Positions 32,458 to 41,841 of a DNA stretch of 64,000 nucleotides are shown here, piece after piece. Origin of the DNA: Thermohalobaculum sp038528605 (GTDB lineage Bacteria > Pseudomonadota > Alphaproteobacteria > Rhodobacterales > Rhodobacteraceae); contig JBCBEP010000003.1 in the NCBI GenBank assembly GCA_038528605.1, forward strand, positions 1 through 64,000, given 5' to 3'. The notes beneath the pieces are model-generated. The model was not told the DNA's origin, ran no database searches, and saw only the letters and a list, made by a program, of their open reading frames with translations. A program made the position numbers and the translations under genes. Position 1 is the first letter of the stretch. Every line of letters starts with the position of its first letter.

Positions 32458-33150
32458 ATGCGCACGCCTCTCAACCGCACCTCCCCCGGCAGCCCGCCGA
32501 GCAACGTTCCCGTCCACCGGGGGCTATGGGTCATGGTGCTGGTTTGGGTGTTGATCGAGATTGCCCTTCAGGCGGGCGATGCCGGCATCATCTCGCCCTA
32601 TACGCGATGGATCGTCTATAGCGGCTTCGCCTTCGAGGACGTGGTGTTCGAGCAGGCGCTCCGCGGGGACGGCGTGCAGCCGAAGCTCGTCTGGTCGCTC
32701 GTTACCCATGCGCTGCTCCACGGGGGTTGGCTGCATCTTGCGCTGAACGCGGCGGCGTTCCTGGGGCTGGGTCACGGGATCAGCCGGGATGCCGGGTTCG
32801 GTGCCGTGATGGCGATCTTCGTCGTCACGGCGGCGGCGGGTGCAATCACCTTCGGCCTGATGGCGGAGAGCCGCGCCCCGCTGGTCGGTGCGTCCGGGGC
32901 CGTCTTCGGCCTCCTCGGCGTGCTCACATGCTGGCAGGAGCGGTGGCTGGCCCAGCAGGGGGCGTCGCGGGATGCGATCTGGGCACGCGTGGCGGGGGTG
33001 ATCGCGATCAACCTGCTCATGGCGGTGGGCTTCGGTGGCCTGCAGATCGCGTGGCAGGCACATCTTGGCGGCTTCGCTGCAGGCTGGCTGATGGGGTATG
33101 CCTTCCCGCCGGTCCACCACGCCCGGCGGGCGCGCGCACGGTTTCTCTAG
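32458..33150 (+). CDS. rhomboid family intramembrane serine protease
   Basis: The protein has 230 residues and about six membrane helices. Catalytic features are the oxyanion Asn in GWLHLALNAAAF, the nucleophile Ser in GASGAVFG (about residue 145) and the partner His in WQAHLGGFAAGW. It cleaves membrane proteins within or next to helices; targets are unknown. Its stop TAG shares bases with the convergent murJ stop (CTAG), so there is no space for a terminator between them. Confidence 0.92.
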   Translation: MRTPLNRTSPGSPPSNVPVHRGLWVMVLVWVLIEIALQAGDAGIISPYTRWIVYSGFAFEDVVFEQALRGDGVQPKLVWSLVTHALLHGGWLHLALNAAAFLGLGHGISRDAGFGAVMAIFVVTAAAGAITFGLMAESRAPLVGASGAVFGLLGVLTCWQERWLAQQGASRDAIWARVAGVIAINLLMAVGFGGLQIAWQAHLGGFAAGWLMGYAFPPVHHARRARARFL

Positions 33151-34751
33151 CCAGTCCCGCGGCGTAGGGCGCCCTTGAAGTCCGCCAGGGTGAAGGCGCG
33201 GAGCAACAGCCCGGCGCCGCCATAGCTTGCAAGGCCCAGCATCACGGTCACCGCCAGGACGGCGGCGCGCTCGAGGGGTGTGAGCCCCAGGGCGAGGCTG
33301 GAGAGAGCGAGAACCACGACCGCCATGGCCACCGTCGCCGCCAAGATCCGGGGGAGGCGCGCGGCGAGGCGCGCATCCAGTGTCAGGTCCGGATCCGCGC
33401 GCCGCGCGCCACGCCAGAGCAGGACGAGGTTCAGCCAGGCGGCGAGCGTTGCGGCCAGTGGTGCGGCGAGCCAGCCGATCAGCGGCGCGCCCGCCAGCGC
33501 GACCACGAGGTTGGCGACCATGGACCAGACGGCGAAGCGCAGCGGGGAGCGCGTATCCTCCCGCGCGAAGAAGGCCGGCTGCAGCACCTTCTGCAGCACG
33601 AAGGCTGGGAGGCCGAGCGCATAGACAGCCAGCGCCATGCCGGTGGCCTCGGCGTCCGCCGCCGTGAACGCCCCGCGCTCGAAGAGAACCGCGACGACAA
33701 GGCCCGGCATCACCAGGAGCGCCGCGGTGGCCGGCAGTGTCAGCGTCAGCGCAAACTCTGCGGCGCGGTTGAGCGCTGCTTGCCCCGCCTCCCGATCTCC
33801 CCGGCGGACATGGCGCGCCAGCGCGGGCAGGAGGACGACGCCAACAGCCACGCCGATCACCCCAAGGGGTAGCTGGTAGACCCGATCTGCGTACCAGAGC
33901 CAGCCGACCGCCCCCTCGAAGTAACTCGCCACCTGCCGCCCGATCACGAGGTTCACTTGCGCGACCCCTCCGGCCAGCGCTGCCGGTGCCGCGATGATCG
34001 CGAGACGCCGCATCTCCGGCGTGAAGCGCGGCAGCCTTGGCCGGAGCGTGAGCCCTGCCTTCGCGAGCGCCCGCCACACGAAGAGCGCCTGAGCGACGCC
34101 AGCGACGAGGACGCCCCAGCTCAGCATGGCGCCCACATGCGCCTCGTCGCTGCCGCCCGCATCGCCCGGCAGGCCCAGCCACGCTGCCGCCAGCCCGGTC
34201 TCCGCAAGAAGCACGGCGAGGATCAGCACCACGTTCAGCAGCACGGGCGCTGCTGCCGCTGCCCAGAACCGGTCCAGCGCGTTGAGGCAGCCGGAGAAGA
34301 GGGCAGCCAGCGAGATCAGCAGGATGTAGGGAAAGACGATCCGTCCCATCGCGACGGCGAGGGCGTTTCGCTCCGCATCGAGCCCGCTTGCCAGGCCCCA
34401 GACAAGCCATGGCATCGCGAGCTGCGCCGCGATGGTGAGGAGGAAAAGCACGCTGGCGAGGCAGGCCAGCGCCTCCTCCGCGAAGCCCCGCGCCTCCACC
34501 AGCCCGCCGCCCTCGACCCGCTTGGCGAACATCGGCACGAAGGCCGTGTTGAAGGCCCCTTCGGCAAAGAAGCGGCGGAAAAGGTTCGGCAGGGTGAAGG
34601 CCACGAAGAAGGCCTCCGCCACCGCGCCTGCGCCGAGGACTGCGGCGATCGCCACGTCCCGCGCGAAACCCAGCACACGGCTCGCCATCGTCCAGCCCCC
34701 AACCGTGGCGAAGGCTGCGACCAGGCGAGCGGGCCCCTGCCGCATGCTCAC
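33147..34751 (-). CDS. murJ: lipid II flippase MurJ
   Basis: The protein has 534 residues and about 14 hydrophobic segments. It matches the MurJ/MVF start (TVGGWTMASRVLGFARDVAIAA), contains the LPNLFRRFFAEGAFNTAFVPMF motif with conserved Arg residues in helix 2, and GVIGVAVGVVLLPALARH further on. It flips lipid-linked peptidoglycan precursors across the inner membrane. It starts MSMRQ; the second Met is also possible. In many relatives it is directly next to glnD, but a sensor kinase intervenes here. Confidence 0.96.
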   Translation of the reverse strand: MSMRQGPARLVAAFATVGGWTMASRVLGFARDVAIAAVLGAGAVAEAFFVAFTLPNLFRRFFAEGAFNTAFVPMFAKRVEGGGLVEARGFAEEALACLASVLFLLTIAAQLAMPWLVWGLASGLDAERNALAVAMGRIVFPYILLISLAALFSGCLNALDRFWAAAAAPVLLNVVLILAVLLAETGLAAAWLGLPGDAGGSDEAHVGAMLSWGVLVAGVAQALFVWRALAKAGLTLRPRLPRFTPEMRRLAIIAAPAALAGGVAQVNLVIGRQVASYFEGAVGWLWYADRVYQLPLGVIGVAVGVVLLPALARHVRRGDREAGQAALNRAAEFALTLTLPATAALLVMPGLVVAVLFERGAFTAADAEATGMALAVYALGLPAFVLQKVLQPAFFAREDTRSPLRFAVWSMVANLVVALAGAPLIGWLAAPLAATLAAWLNLVLLWRGARRADPDLTLDARLAARLPRILAATVAMAVVVLALSSLALGLTPLERAAVLAVTVMLGLASYGGAGLLLRAFTLADFKGALRRGTG

Positions 34752-34859
34752 CGCCTCCCGGCCCGGCAGGCCCCCGGGCGGGAATTGGTGGCGGAGGCTG
34801 GTGTCGAAATGCTCATGCCGGCCTCCATAGGCAGCATTGCCGCCATGCGCCAGCCAGGC

Positions 34860-37337
34860 TCAGCGGACGGGCTGTGGGTTGGCCGGGAGCGCTGCTGCGA
34901 GGGCCTTGCCCAATCGGCCCAGCGTCAACGGTTTGGCGAGTACCTCGTCGAAGCCCGCATCCAGATAGGCCGCGCGCTGATGCTCGAAGGCATGGGCGGT
35001 CATCGCGATGGCACGGGCCGCGGGCCGGCCTGTCGCGTCTTCCAGCCTGCGCAGCGCCCGAAGGGTTTCCGGGCCATCAAGCTCGGGCATGGAGATGTCG
35101 ACGAGGTAGGCGTCGAAGGAGCCGGACCTCACGGCGGAGAGCGCCCCCTGCCCCGAACCCACGATCTCCGACGATGGCCCGAGGGCTTCCAGCATCGCGC
35201 GGATAACCGCGCGGTTCATCGCCACATCGTCCACGGCGAGAACGCGCAGGGCGGAGAGGTCATGCCCCTCCGCGGCGGCCGGGTCCTCGCCTCTTGTCGT
35301 GGCGTCCTCCATCGGCAAGGGGAGCGTCACGCGCATGACAGTGCCGCGCCGGATCTCTCCGCCAGGCCCGTGCAGCGGCAGCACCTCCACAGTGCCGCGC
35401 ATGAGATCCACGAGTTGGCGGACAACCGCGAGACCGAGGCCGGTGCCGCCGCGACCTGTGGCCGAGGTCCCCTGTGCGAAGCGGTCGAAGAGCGTGGCGG
35501 CCACGGCGGGAGAGAGCCCCGGCCCGGTATCCCGCACCTCGAAGACCAGCCCCTTACCATCACTTGTGGCCAGCGTGAGCGTCACCCCACCTTCATCCGT
35601 ATAGGCGACTGCGTTGCTGACGAGATTGTTGAGAACCTGAAGCAGCCGGAGCTCGTCCCCGAGGTATCGGGCCTCCCCGGGGAGAGCGCACTGGATATCG
35701 AGGCGCAGACCGGCTGCTTCCGCGCGCGCCCTGTAGAGGCGCGCGATCCGTTTCAGCAAGGCGGCGGGGGCGAAGGGCGCGTGGTTTAGCGCAAGCTTTC
35801 CCTCTTCGATCTTTGCGAGATCCAGGCAATCGTTGACCAGCGACAGCATCAGGTCGCCCGCTTCGCCGATGGCGCAGGCATGTTCCTCTATTTCCGCAGG
35901 CCCGCCTGAAGCAGCGGCGCGCCGCTGTAGAAGCTGAGCGTGACCTAGGAGGGCCGTCATGGGCGTGCGAATTTCGTGGCTCATGGTGGCCAGGAAGCGT
36001 GTCTTCGCCTTGTCCGCCTCCTCCGCCCGCTGCCGAGCCTCCAGCAGCGCCGTAATGTTGGAGCCGGTGCCCCGATAGCCGGCGAAGTCTCCCGCGCTGT
36101 CGTAGAACGGCGCTCCGCTGATCCGGACCCACTCGCCCGCGGATGGCGGGCTCTCCGGTGATTTGAAGAAGTACACGAACTCCCGGAAGGGCTCGCGACG
36201 GGCAAGCCGTTCCGCCAGCCAGTCAGGGTCGTGCGCATAGCCTGCAATCTTGCCGGGCGCCGTCATCTCCGGCCGTCGCCGCCCGATGGCGGTTGCGGGG
36301 TCGACGCCTGTGCTCTCCAGCAGCGTGCGCGACACATAGGTGAAGCGCAGCTCTGCGTCCTGTTCCCAGAACCAATCGGAGCTGATGGCGGCGATGTCGA
36401 AGAAGCGCGCCTCCGCCTTGTCCCGCGCCTCCAGCGCCGCGGTAAGGGCGGCGTTCAGGCGCTCGAGTTCCAGCGCCTTCTCGCGCAACTCCGTCACATC
36501 CGTCCGAAGACCCACAAGGCCGCCATCGGGCGTGCGGATCTCGCGGATGTTCAGCCAAGTCCCATCGTCAAGAAGCTGCAGGATCGGCTCGCCGGGATGC
36601 TGATGCAGTGCAAGACGCTCGGCCAGCCAGGCATCCTCCCGCCCGGCCGCCTCGGGGAATTTCCCTTTCTCGAGGTCGCTTCGCAGCAGGTCCTCGAACC
36701 GTGCGCCGGGGGCGAACTGGCCCTCTGTGTCCCTGTAGATCTCCCGGTAACGCTCATTGCAGATCACCAGACGGTCGTCGCCGTCGTAGAGCACGAAGCC
36801 ATCCGGCATCGCCTCGATCGCGATGCTGAGCTGCTCGCGCAGGCGTTCGCTTTCCCGTTCCGCGTCGGCTCTGCGCTCCATTTCCCGGAACAGCGTCGTG
36901 ATATCGCGCTTGACGAAGAGCAGAGCGACGACGTGACCGTCACCATCCCGCACGGGGCTGACGCGGACTTCGGCGTGGTACTCCGTCCCGTCCGGGGAGG
37001 TGTTGATGCTCGTCTGCGTTACCGACTGATGGTTCGCGATCGCGCTGTCGATGGTCTGCGCCGCGGTCGTTGCCGTCGCTGTGCAGCGCAGGAGGTCTCG
37101 GGGCAGTTTGCCGATCGCCGCTTCGGCGCTGAGGCCGGTTGTGGCGGTAAACGCCTGATTTACGAGCTGCACCCGGCCATCGGGCGCGCAGTAGAGGACG
37201 ATGTCGGCCATTGCGTCGATAACGGTCTGGATCGCGCCTGCGTCCGCTACGGCACCGGCCGAGCGCTGCAGGCCCGCACTGTCGGCACCGGCCGCCATTC
37301 CACCGTTCCCATCGCTGTGTTCAAGCCGATCACGCAT
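34860..37337 (-). CDS. cytoplasmic hybrid sensor histidine kinase with three PAS domains
   Basis: The protein has 825 residues from the ATG at 37337; an in-frame TTG farther upstream gives noncoding-like sequence. The domains are PAS about 35-150, PAS about 172-285, PAS about 312-435, and HisKA with the phospho-His at 454 (SHEIRTPM). The HATPase has N-box NLVSNAVAY, G1 DTGPGLS and G2 GTGLGLAVV. A C-terminal receiver has the acceptor Asp in YLVDISMPELDG and Lys in VLAKPL. No membrane helix is seen, so it senses a cytoplasmic signal. No cognate response regulator is adjacent; the next step is probably a separate phosphotransfer protein. Confidence 0.93.
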   Translation of the reverse strand: MRDRLEHSDGNGGMAAGADSAGLQRSAGAVADAGAIQTVIDAMADIVLYCAPDGRVQLVNQAFTATTGLSAEAAIGKLPRDLLRCTATATTAAQTIDSAIANHQSVTQTSINTSPDGTEYHAEVRVSPVRDGDGHVVALLFVKRDITTLFREMERRADAERESERLREQLSIAIEAMPDGFVLYDGDDRLVICNERYREIYRDTEGQFAPGARFEDLLRSDLEKGKFPEAAGREDAWLAERLALHQHPGEPILQLLDDGTWLNIREIRTPDGGLVGLRTDVTELREKALELERLNAALTAALEARDKAEARFFDIAAISSDWFWEQDAELRFTYVSRTLLESTGVDPATAIGRRRPEMTAPGKIAGYAHDPDWLAERLARREPFREFVYFFKSPESPPSAGEWVRISGAPFYDSAGDFAGYRGTGSNITALLEARQRAEEADKAKTRFLATMSHEIRTPMTALLGHAQLLQRRAAASGGPAEIEEHACAIGEAGDLMLSLVNDCLDLAKIEEGKLALNHAPFAPAALLKRIARLYRARAEAAGLRLDIQCALPGEARYLGDELRLLQVLNNLVSNAVAYTDEGGVTLTLATSDGKGLVFEVRDTGPGLSPAVAATLFDRFAQGTSATGRGGTGLGLAVVRQLVDLMRGTVEVLPLHGPGGEIRRGTVMRVTLPLPMEDATTRGEDPAAAEGHDLSALRVLAVDDVAMNRAVIRAMLEALGPSSEIVGSGQGALSAVRSGSFDAYLVDISMPELDGPETLRALRRLEDATGRPAARAIAMTAHAFEHQRAAYLDAGFDEVLAKPLTLGRLGKALAAALPANPQPVR

Positions 37338-37453
37338 GCTGACCGCCAGTTTCCACCGTACATTGCTTGTGTGTGATCGCCTGCAGCGAGCCGCAACAGC
37401 TCGCACTGAATTTGAGCGGGAATTGGGCAAAGAACCAGTCGATGGTCCGGACG

Positions 37454-40336
37454 TTACTCCTCGGCGGCAGTATGGCTCTCGACGGCGTCGATGATGGCTT
37501 TCTCGATGGCACGCTGTTTCTGGGGGCTGCGGACCTTCAGGCCGAAGAGATCCTTCACGTAGAAAACGTCAACAGCGCGCTCCCCATAGGTCGCGATGAT
37601 TGCGGTGAAGATGTTGACGTTCCGCTGGGATAGCGTGCGGGTAAGCACGTGCAGCAGCCCCAGCCGGTCGCGCGCATTGACTTCGATGACCGTGTAGAGA
37701 TCCGAAGCCTCGTTGTCGAAAACCACCGTCGGCGCGACGCGGAAGCTCTGTTCGCGCGGCCGAGGTCTGTCTTTCTCCGCAATCGCCTCGCGCACCACAA
37801 CTTCGCCTTTCAGCGCGCGCTCGATGCTGCGGCGGAGGCGGTGGAGGCGGCTCGCTTCGAAGGGCTTGCCGTCCGCGTCCTGGATCCAGAACAGGGCGCA
37901 GGCCATACCGTCGGCGGTGGTGTAACTGCGGGCATCCACGACATTCGCCGAGGAAAGGGCAAAGGCACCGGCCATGCGGCTGAAGAGCCCCGGGTGATCG
38001 TGCAGGTAGAGATAGGCAACCGTCGCATCCCGCGCATCGTCCGGCATGAAGCGCGTGTGGATATCATCGGCCGGGCTGTCATCCGGCATCTCATGCTCCA
38101 GCGCTGCAAAGGTCTCGTGCGCCGCGGTGTCGAGGCCCAGCCAGTATTGCGGGTAGTGCCGCTCCAGCTCCGCCTCGCGCGCCTCCTCGCTCCAGTCCAC
38201 AAGTGTCCCGGCCAGCGCCTCCTTCGCCTCGCGGATCCGTTGCGCCTGGCTCGAGACCACGTCGCCGCCGGAGGTCAGGAAGTTGCGCGTGTCCCAGTAG
38301 AGCTTCCGCAGAAGCTGGGCTTTCCAGTTGTTCCACGTGCCCGGCCCCACCCCGCGTATGTCGCAGACCGTGAGGATGAGGAGCAGCCGCAGCCGCTCCG
38401 GGCTCTGAACCTCGCGCGCGAAGGCCTGGATGGTAACCGGGTCCGCGATGTCCCGCTTCTGCGCCACGTCGGACATGAGCAGGTGGTGGCGCACGAGCCA
38501 GACCACGAGCTCCGTCTCGCTTTCGGAAAGGCCGAGGCGCGGGCACACCTCCGCCGCAATCTCCGCGCCCAACTCAGAATGGTCCCGGGTCTGCCCCTTG
38601 CCGATGTCGTGGAGCAGAAGCGCAACGTAGAGGACCCGCCGATTGATGCCCTGGCGGGCGATCTCGGTGGCGACGGGATGGTCCTCCACCACTTCGTCCC
38701 GCTCGATGCGCGCGAGGATGCGGAGCGTCTCTAGGATGTGCTCGTCCACCGTGTAGTGGTGGTACATGTTGAACTGCATCAGCGCGACGATGCGGCCGAA
38801 CTCCGGCAGGAACTGCCCGAACACGCCCGTCTCGTTGAGTAGCCGCAGCAGCCATTCCCCGTTCTTCTTGTCGGTCAGGAGCTCGAGGAAGAGGGCGTTG
38901 GCGCGGGGATCGGCGCGCAGGTCATCGTCGATCAGGTCTAGCGCGCGGGTCACCGCCCGCGTGGCCTCCGGATGAATGCGCGCATCGGTCCGCGCCGCCT
39001 CCCGGAAAAGGGCGAGGATGGCGAGCGGATCCCGCTCAAAGGTATCGGGTTCCGCAAGCGCCAGTCGGCCGTCCCTGACGGTAAAAACACCGTCCCCGCC
39101 GGAGTCCGGTCCCCGCAACGAAAGGGCCGAGAGAAGTTGGGAGAAGCGGGGCATGGGCTTCGCGTGCTGCGCCTCGAGCGCGGCGGAGAAGATGCGCGTG
39201 AGATCACCCACATTCTTCGCGTGGCGGAAGTAGCTGTGCATGAAGCGCTCGACGCCCATCCGCCCGCCCGCATCCTCGTAGCCCATGCGCGCCGCGATCT
39301 CGACTTGGCGGTCGAAGCTCAGCACCTCGGTTGCGCGCCCGGCGAGGTCATGAAGATGGCAGCGCGTGGCCCAGAGGAACTTCGCGGCATCGGCGAAACG
39401 CGCAACCTCGTCATGCTCGAACACCCCGCGTTCCACGAGATCCCACGCATCTGTCGAACGGTAGAGGTAGCGCGAGATCCAGTGCAGCGTCTGCAGGTCG
39501 CGAAGACCGCCCTTCCCCTCCTTGATGTTCGGTTCGAGCAGGTAGCGGGAGCCGCCATGCCGGCTGTGGCGCTTGTCCCGCTCCTCGAGCTTGCCCTGCA
39601 CGAATTCGGGCCCGGTCCGCAGGAAAAGCTCCTTCCAGAGACGGTCCTCCAGCGTCTCAGACGGAGCCGGATCGCCTGCGATGAAGCGCTGCTCGAGCAG
39701 GTTGGTGCGGATGGTGAGGTCGGAGCCGGCGAGGCGCAGGCACTCGTCCACCGTGCGCGTCGCCTGCCCAATCTTCAGCTTCAGGTCCCACAGCAGGTAG
39801 AGCGTCGCTTCCACCGTGCTCTCCGCCCAGGCCGTGCGCTTGAAGGGCGTGAGGAAGAGCAGGTCGACATCGGAGAATGGCGCCATCTCGCCACGCCCGT
39901 ACCCGCCAACGGCGATGACGGAGAGGCGTTCGCCGCGGGTCCGGATCGGGGCGGGGTGGAGATGCGCCGTTGCGTAATGGGTGAGGCCCGCCACCACCAC
40001 ATCGGTCACATGCGCGTAGGCGCGCGCAACGCGAAGCCCGGCGCAGGGCTCCTCCAGCAGGGCTGCCTGCACGCGCGCACGACCACTTTCGAGGGTCTCG
40101 GTCAGAAGATCCAGGATCGCGGGTCGCGCAGCGCTCGCCTTGCCGGCGGTTGCCACTTGAGCGTCGATCTGCTGCACAAGCGCGTCCCGGTCCGCCAGCT
40201 CTGCGGCGGGCCTCACGAAATGGGCGATGCCGGCGAAGTTCGGCGCGTCACGCGGCGCGGTGGGCCGGGCGCTGGCGATCCGCGGTGCCGGCGAGGGAGA
40301 GGACGGGGCGAGGATCGGATCGGACGGGCTGGTCAA
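37454..40336 (-). CDS. glnD: bifunctional uridylyltransferase/uridylyl-removing enzyme GlnD
   Basis: The protein has 960 residues. The nucleotidyltransferase domain contains GGYGRGEMAPFSDVDLLFL, the HD (uridylyl-removing) domain HDIGKGQTRDHSELGAE, and two C-terminal ACT domains are recognised at YLYLHDHPGLFSRMAGAF and VNARDRLGLLHVLT. It senses glutamine and modifies PII proteins, controlling nitrogen metabolism. The N-terminal 40 residues are Pro/Ala/Ser-rich and variable. It is downstream of the LpoA-like gene by 33 nt on the same strand. Confidence 0.97.
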   Translation of the reverse strand: MTSPSDPILAPSSPSPAPRIASARPTAPRDAPNFAGIAHFVRPAAELADRDALVQQIDAQVATAGKASAARPAILDLLTETLESGRARVQAALLEEPCAGLRVARAYAHVTDVVVAGLTHYATAHLHPAPIRTRGERLSVIAVGGYGRGEMAPFSDVDLLFLTPFKRTAWAESTVEATLYLLWDLKLKIGQATRTVDECLRLAGSDLTIRTNLLEQRFIAGDPAPSETLEDRLWKELFLRTGPEFVQGKLEERDKRHSRHGGSRYLLEPNIKEGKGGLRDLQTLHWISRYLYRSTDAWDLVERGVFEHDEVARFADAAKFLWATRCHLHDLAGRATEVLSFDRQVEIAARMGYEDAGGRMGVERFMHSYFRHAKNVGDLTRIFSAALEAQHAKPMPRFSQLLSALSLRGPDSGGDGVFTVRDGRLALAEPDTFERDPLAILALFREAARTDARIHPEATRAVTRALDLIDDDLRADPRANALFLELLTDKKNGEWLLRLLNETGVFGQFLPEFGRIVALMQFNMYHHYTVDEHILETLRILARIERDEVVEDHPVATEIARQGINRRVLYVALLLHDIGKGQTRDHSELGAEIAAEVCPRLGLSESETELVVWLVRHHLLMSDVAQKRDIADPVTIQAFAREVQSPERLRLLLILTVCDIRGVGPGTWNNWKAQLLRKLYWDTRNFLTSGGDVVSSQAQRIREAKEALAGTLVDWSEEAREAELERHYPQYWLGLDTAAHETFAALEHEMPDDSPADDIHTRFMPDDARDATVAYLYLHDHPGLFSRMAGAFALSSANVVDARSYTTADGMACALFWIQDADGKPFEASRLHRLRRSIERALKGEVVVREAIAEKDRPRPREQSFRVAPTVVFDNEASDLYTVIEVNARDRLGLLHVLTRTLSQRNVNIFTAIIATYGERAVDVFYVKDLFGLKVRSPQKQRAIEKAIIDAVESHTAAEE

Positions 40337-40369
40337 CGCTACTCCGTGGGGCCGCCGCGGTACGGCGGC

Positions 40370-41593
40370 TCAGCTGCCGACGTCGAAGCGCCGCGGTGCG
40401 GGGTCTAGCACGATGAAGCCGCCGTTGCCGACTTCGAGCACCGCAAGGCCCCGATCCGTCTGACCGTCCGGCCTCAGCCGCACGGCGCCTACGGCGCCTT
40501 CGAAACCGCTGGCACGCGTCAGGGCATTCCGTGAGAACGGGTCTCCGACACCTGCGGCACGCGCCTCGCTCGCCAGCGTCGCCGCGATGAGCCCTGCATC
40601 GAAGCCGAGTACCGCCACGAAGGGCGGGCGCTCGCCGTAGCGCGTCTGATAGCGCTGGTAGAAGGCGGCGACCGCTTCCGTGTCCGCTCCCGCGAACCAG
40701 CCGCCCAGAAGCTCGGGCGCCCTCAGCGTCTCCCCAGCTTCCCACTGCCCAATGCCGAGGTACCGGACCTGTGGCTGCGGCATGCCGTGGAAATCCACAA
40801 AGCTGGCGGCGATGGCGAGGCCCTGGCCGAAATCGGGCATCAGCACCGCCTGCGCACCCCCGAGTTCGGCCTCCGAGACGAAGAGGGGAGCGGTCCGCTC
40901 GATGTCCTGGAAGCTCCGCGGGTACACCTCCTCGGCGACGATGCTGACACCCGCTCCCGCCGCTGCCGGGCCGACCGCGCGCAGGGCGGCGGCGCCATAG
41001 GGCACATCCGGTGCGTAGACGGCGACGGCGCCGAGCCCCTGTGCCGCCGCGTAGCGCAGAATGCGGTCCACCTCGTTCTCCGGCGCGAAGCCCGTGACCC
41101 ACACATTTTGGCCGGCAGCGCTCGTGTCGGTCGAGAACGAGAGTACCGGGACACTCTGCGTTGCAGCACCAACGGCGCGTGCGCTGCTGGCGAAGAGGGG
41201 GCCGAGTATGAGCCGTGCGCCCCCCGCCAGTGCCGCTTCCGCTGCCGCTGTCGCGCCTTCCGGCGTTCCGCGCGTGTCGTAGCTCCGGAGCGAGACAGCG
41301 CTCCCCGCGGGACCTGAAAGTGCCAGTTCCGCCGCCTTCAGGATCGCAGCCGCACTTGCCGCCGCGCGCTGGTCGGCAGCGCCGAGCGGCAGGAGAATCG
41401 CAACCTCCGAAGGTCCGGCCGACGGGCGGCTGGGCGTCGCGGGTGCGGCAGGGGCCCCTGCACTTGTCTCGCCGCCTGCTCCCTGCGGCGGCGGGGCGGT
41501 CGTACAGGCCGCCAGCGCCCCGATGAGGGCGACAGCCAGTGTGCGCCGGATGAGGCTCGAACAACCCGTCATCGCATTCTCGAGAACGCTCAT
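40370..41593 (-). CDS. penicillin-binding protein activator, LpoA-like lipoprotein
   Basis: The protein has 407 residues from the ATG at 41593 (AGAGGAG upstream). The signal has a lipobox LAAC (Cys near residue 30). The mature part is a type I periplasmic-binding fold as in the LpoA C-domain and LivK-type receptors: VAILLPLGAADQRAAASA, ILGPLFASSA, VPVLSFSTD, VAVLGFDAGLIAAT. The N-terminal TPR domain of E. coli LpoA is absent, as in alphaproteobacterial homologs. It probably stimulates a class A PBP from the outer membrane. It diverges from rsmI. Confidence 0.85.
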   Translation of the reverse strand: MSVLENAMTGCSSLIRRTLAVALIGALAACTTAPPPQGAGGETSAGAPAAPATPSRPSAGPSEVAILLPLGAADQRAAASAAAILKAAELALSGPAGSAVSLRSYDTRGTPEGATAAAEAALAGGARLILGPLFASSARAVGAATQSVPVLSFSTDTSAAGQNVWVTGFAPENEVDRILRYAAAQGLGAVAVYAPDVPYGAAALRAVGPAAAGAGVSIVAEEVYPRSFQDIERTAPLFVSEAELGGAQAVLMPDFGQGLAIAASFVDFHGMPQPQVRYLGIGQWEAGETLRAPELLGGWFAGADTEAVAAFYQRYQTRYGERPPFVAVLGFDAGLIAATLASEARAAGVGDPFSRNALTRASGFEGAVGAVRLRPDGQTDRGLAVLEVGNGGFIVLDPAPRRFDVGS

Positions 41594-41771
41594 GGTCTGC
41601 TGCTCCTCTGACGCCTCGTCCCCTGCGCCGGCGGCCAGGCGGGCCCGGTAGCACACAGGCGCGTCATGGCGGATGAGCGCGGTACGAGCCCTGGGCGACT
41701 GGTGGCTGGCTGCCGATCCGGCGGGACCCTTGCATCGGAGCATCGAAATGTAAACGCAAGGGTGGGGCGAC

Positions 41772-41783
41772 ATGGCGCGCCAT
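41772..41783. promoter_or_regulatory. 12-bp perfect palindrome in the lpoA-like/rsmI divergent promoter region
   Basis: ATGGCGCGCCAT lies 58 nt before the rsmI start inside the 248-nt divergent gap (41594-41841). The same gap contains CTTGC...GCAAG arms near 41728-41760. These could be operator sites, but no regulator is identified. Confidence 0.25.
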
Positions 41784-41841
41784 ACCGGGCTGTGGTGGCG
41801 ATCTTTCGTCCCTTCGGTCCCGTGCACGGAGGATCAGGGAC

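Noticed and set aside
38972..40408. 478-codon open frame on the plus strand
   Set aside because: It is antisense to glnD; composition is typical of shadow frames.
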